A DNA stretch of 6,928 nt from Dehalococcoidia bacterium (lineage in GTDB: Bacteria > Chloroflexota > Dehalococcoidia > JAENJB01), in contig JAUYGE010000228.1 of assembly GCA_030690705.1 (NCBI GenBank), positions 1 to 6,928 on the forward strand. The letters run 5' to 3'. Numbering within the stretch: position 1 is the first letter of the stretch; the number at the start of each line of letters is the position of its first letter. A program made the position numbers and the translations under genes. Shown here piece by piece: positions 4,529-6,928 of the stretch. The notes beneath the pieces are model-generated. The model saw only the letters and a program-made list of their open reading frames with translations. It did no database searches and had not been told where the DNA came from.

Positions 4529-6928
4529 CTAGACAGGCTGAGTAACCTCTTCGAGAGCAGTCGGTTCCGAAGCCTCTTCCGTGCCCGGCTCAGGGAGCAG
4601 GAAGTCCACGGTTTCGGGGGCGACCGGCTCGGCCAAGAAACGTGAGGGAATCAGCTTGCCGATGATGACATTCTCCTTGAGGCCGATGAGCTTGTCCTTC
4701 TTGCCGGCAATGGATGCTTCAGTAAGCACCCTGGTGGTCTCCTGGAAGGAGGCTGCCGCCAGCCAGCTATCGGTGTTCAGGGAGATCCTGGTTATGCCCA
4801 GCAGGACGATGTGAGCGGTGGCCGCTTCGCCGCCTTCTGCCAGTATCTTCTCGTTGGCGTGGTCGAACTTGTACCGGTCAACCAGCCTGCCCGGGGTGAA
4901 CTCGGTATCGCCCGACTGGTCGATTTGTACCTTGGAAAGCATCTGGCGCACGATGACTTCAATATGCTTGTCGTTGATGTTGACTCCCTGGGAGCGGTAG
5001 ACCCGCTGCACCTCGTCCACCAGGTATCGCTGGACGGCATCCTTGCCCTTGATGCTCAGAATGTGCTGGGGGTTGATGGTGCCGTCGGTGATCTGTTCGC
5101 CGGCCTTTACCGCGTCGCCTGATTTTATCCGGATGCGAGTAGCCGCCGACACGAGATACTCTCGCTCGTCGCGTTCTTCGTAGCTGATGAAGAGCTTATT
5201 GTCCCCGATCGTCACCTTGCCGGCGACCTGCGCAATGATGGGCTGGGACTGCAGGGAGCTGGCCTTCTTCTTCCCCGCCGCGGGGCCCTTGGGTTGGGCC
5301 AGGACAGTCCCCATGTCTACCAACTGGTTGTTTTCCACCAGCAGCTTCGCCCCAGGAGGCAGAACATACTCATCCTGGTAGACCTCTGTCCGTGCGACCT
5401 TAATCTTGCGTCCCTCTTCGGCATGGATGACCTCGGCCACGCCGTCGATTTCCGATAGGATGGCTTCACCTTTCGGCACCCTGGCCTCGAGGAGCTCTTC
5501 CACCCGGGGGAGACCGCTGGTAATGTCGAGACCGACCACACCGCCGGTATGGAAGGTGCGCATCGTCAGTTGGGTGCCCGGCTCACCGATGCTCTGGGCA
5601 GCGATAATGCCGACCGCGGTGCCCAGATTCACAGGTTTGTGCCGCGCCAGGTCGTTTCCGTAGCAGGACTGGCAGACTCCTCGCTTGGTGGCGCAAATGA
5701 GATGCGATCTGACATGGGCCTTGGTTATCCCGGCGGCGACTATGGCGCGCGCTTTCGGCTGGTCGATTCTCTCGTTTCTCTCGGCGAGTACCTCTTTGGT
5801 CTTGGGATGAACAATCTGCTGCGCCGCCAGGCGGCCCACCATACGCTCCTCGAGTGGTGGCAGGATGCCTTTTTCCTCTGCCTGCGTCATCCAGATGCCA
5901 TCCGGCGTTCCGCAGTCCTCTTCGAGTACCAGGACATCCTGAGCGACATCTATGAGACGCCGTGTGAGATAGCCGCTGTCGGAGGTGCGGAGCGCGGTGT
6001 CGGCCAGCCCCTTGCGAGCTCCGTGGGTGGAGATGAAGTACTCCAGCACGCTGAGTCCCTCGCGGAAGCTGGACCGGATGGGGAAGTCGATAATCCGGCC
6101 TGTCGGGTCGGTCATCAGCCCTCGCATCCCGGCCATCTGCCTGATCTGGGAGATGTTACCCTTTGCCCCGGAAGCGGTCATCATGTAGATGCCTTCGTAG
6201 CGGTCAAGCGAGCGTGAGATCAGTTCAGTGATCTTATCTGTCGTCTGGTTCCAGACCCGGACGGCTATTTCATACCGTTCGTCTTCGGTAATGAGACCGC
6301 GCTGGAACTGGCTATCACCGAGTTCGATTTCCTCTTCCGCCTTGGCCAGGAGTTTGGCCTTCTCCGGCGGCACTTTGACATCTCCCATGGCAATAGTTGT
6401 TCCCGACTTGGTGGCAAAGAGGAAACCGAGCTTCTTGAGGTTATCGAGAATGGCCGCCGTTCCCTCGTTCCCCAGCCGGCGGATACATTCAGCGGTGAGC
6501 TCTTTGAGCGCCGATTTGTCCATGACGTTATTGGTGAGGCTGCTGAAGCGCAGTTCCTCAGGCAGGGCCTGGTTGAGGATGATGCGCCCGACGCTGGTCT
6601 CTCTCATTTCGCCGTTCTGGCCGTCGCGCGCCACAATCGGCTCCCTCAAATCAAGCTGCCCCAGGTCGTAGGCCAGCCTGGCGTCTTCAAAGCTCGCGAA
6701 AGGCTGCCGCTTCCCGTCGGTCCCCGGTGTTTCCGGTTTCAGACTGGTGAGGTAGTAGAGTCCGAGCACTATGTCCAGGGTGGGGGCTACCGTAGGTTCA
6801 CCGGAGCTCGGCAGCAGCATATTGTGAATGCTGAGCAGCTGCTCTCGCGCTTCTCTCACTGCCATTGGGGAAAGAGGAATGTGCACTGCCATCTGGTCGC
6901 CATCGAAGTCGGCGTTGAAGGCGGCGCA
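4529..6928 (-). CDS. rpoC: DNA-directed RNA polymerase subunit beta', C-terminal part (runs off right edge)
   Basis: These are the last 799 codons of beta'; the N-terminal portion lies beyond the right edge. The visible part starts within [12 protein letters not shown] (6916-6881), whose three aspartates bind the catalytic Mg ion. It continues through the bridge-helix/trigger-loop region: [18 protein letters not shown], then [16 protein letters not shown], then [24 protein letters not shown]. The second zinc site is complete: one Cys in DCGTPDG and three in [11 protein letters not shown], with CX6CX2C spacing. Directly after TFHTGG the chain goes to [18 protein letters not shown], so the large trigger-loop insertion of proteobacterial beta' is absent. 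The C-terminus has the conserved [27 protein letters not shown] and then a roughly 35-residue acidic, proline-rich tail. The stop is TAG at 4531-4529. It converges on cooS across a shared terminator; the usual rpoB neighbour would lie outside the window. Confidence 0.98.
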   Translation of the reverse strand, partial: CAAFNADFDGDQMAVHIPLSPMAVREAREQLLSIHNMLLPSSGEPTVAPTLDIVLGLYYLTSLKPETPGTDGKRQPFASFEDARLAYDLGQLDLREPIVARDGQNGEMRETSVGRIILNQALPEELRFSSLTNNVMDKSALKELTAECIRRLGNEGTAAILDNLKKLGFLFATKSGTTIAMGDVKVPPEKAKLLAKAEEEIELGDSQFQRGLITEDERYEIAVRVWNQTTDKITELISRSLDRYEGIYMMTASGAKGNISQIRQMAGMRGLMTDPTGRIIDFPIRSSFREGLSVLEYFISTHGARKGLADTALRTSDSGYLTRRLIDVAQDVLVLEEDCGTPDGIWMTQAEEKGILPPLEERMVGRLAAQQIVHPKTKEVLAERNERIDQPKARAIVAAGITKAHVRSHLICATKRGVCQSCYGNDLARHKPVNLGTAVGIIAAQSIGEPGTQLTMRTFHTGGVVGLDITSGLPRVEELLEARVPKGEAILSEIDGVAEVIHAEEGRKIKVARTEVYQDEYVLPPGAKLLVENNQLVDMGTVLAQPKGPAAGKKKASSLQSQPIIAQVAGKVTIGDNKLFISYEERDEREYLVSAATRIRIKSGDAVKAGEQITDGTINPQHILSIKGKDAVQRYLVDEVQRVYRSQGVNINDKHIEVIVRQMLSKVQIDQSGDTEFTPGRLVDRYKFDHANEKILAEGGEAATAHIVLLGITRISLNTDSWLAAASFQETTRVLTEASIAGKKDKLIGLKENVIIGKLIPSRFLAEPVAPETVDFLLPEPGTEEASEPTALEEVTQPV

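Noticed and set aside
5549..6217. Plus-strand frame of 222 codons within rpoC
   Set aside because: Antisense to highly conserved beta' trigger-loop and zinc-site sequence; the translation is not protein-like.

Overview
The window looks like chromosomal DNA of a fairly GC-rich anaerobic bacterium. It pairs an oxygen-sensitive Ni,Fe carbon monoxide dehydrogenase with a B12-riboswitch-controlled corrinoid adenosyltransferase. The RNA polymerase beta' subunit has no large insertion in the trigger-loop region, which argues against an E. coli-like proteobacterium. The gene set, RpoC tail and dispersed repeat types would suit an anaerobic Chloroflexota (Dehalococcoidia-like) lineage, but that placement is an impression from family knowledge and not a search result.

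Layout. Positions 1-340 (minus) hold the N-terminal part of a nitroreductase-family flavoprotein that runs off the left edge. Positions 414-962 (minus) encode a CobO/BtuR-type corrinoid adenosyltransferase. Its leader reads in minus-strand order: a sigma-70-like promoter (1268-1240), a cobalamin riboswitch aptamer (about 1222-1100), an intermediate hairpin and a strong intrinsic terminator (1050-1014). The longest open frame for cobO would start inside that terminator, so the GTG at 962 with a good ribosome binding site is preferred. Positions 1269-1767 have no convincing gene. They hold two dispersed-repeat-type palindromic elements, a tRNA-like fragment, and the promoter/operator of the next operon, which contains a perfect 16-bp palindrome. 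Positions 1768-2312 (plus) are a Phd/YefM antitoxin and a RelE/ParE-type toxin overlapping by one base. Positions 2470-4443 (plus) encode a complete CooS carbon monoxide dehydrogenase with its own promoter and all expected cluster ligands. A perfect 18-bp bidirectional terminator (4466-4506) separates it from the convergent rpoC (4529-6928, minus, C-terminal 799 codons).

How the parts work together. The cobO leader should turn down corrinoid adenosylation when cobalamin is plentiful. The nitroreductase 73 bp downstream may share this control. CooS interconverts CO and CO2 and is encoded alone here: no ferredoxin-like CooF, CooC maturation factor or acetyl-CoA synthase gene is adjacent. A link between CooS and the corrinoid gene through the Wood-Ljungdahl pathway is possible but only inferred. 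I found no CRISPR array, insertion sequence or clearly new multi-gene system. The observations most worth checking are the riboswitch/start-codon conflict, the nitroreductase in a B12-regulated context, a possible RBS-masking alternative hairpin between cobO and that gene, the solitary CooS, and the palindromic TA operator.
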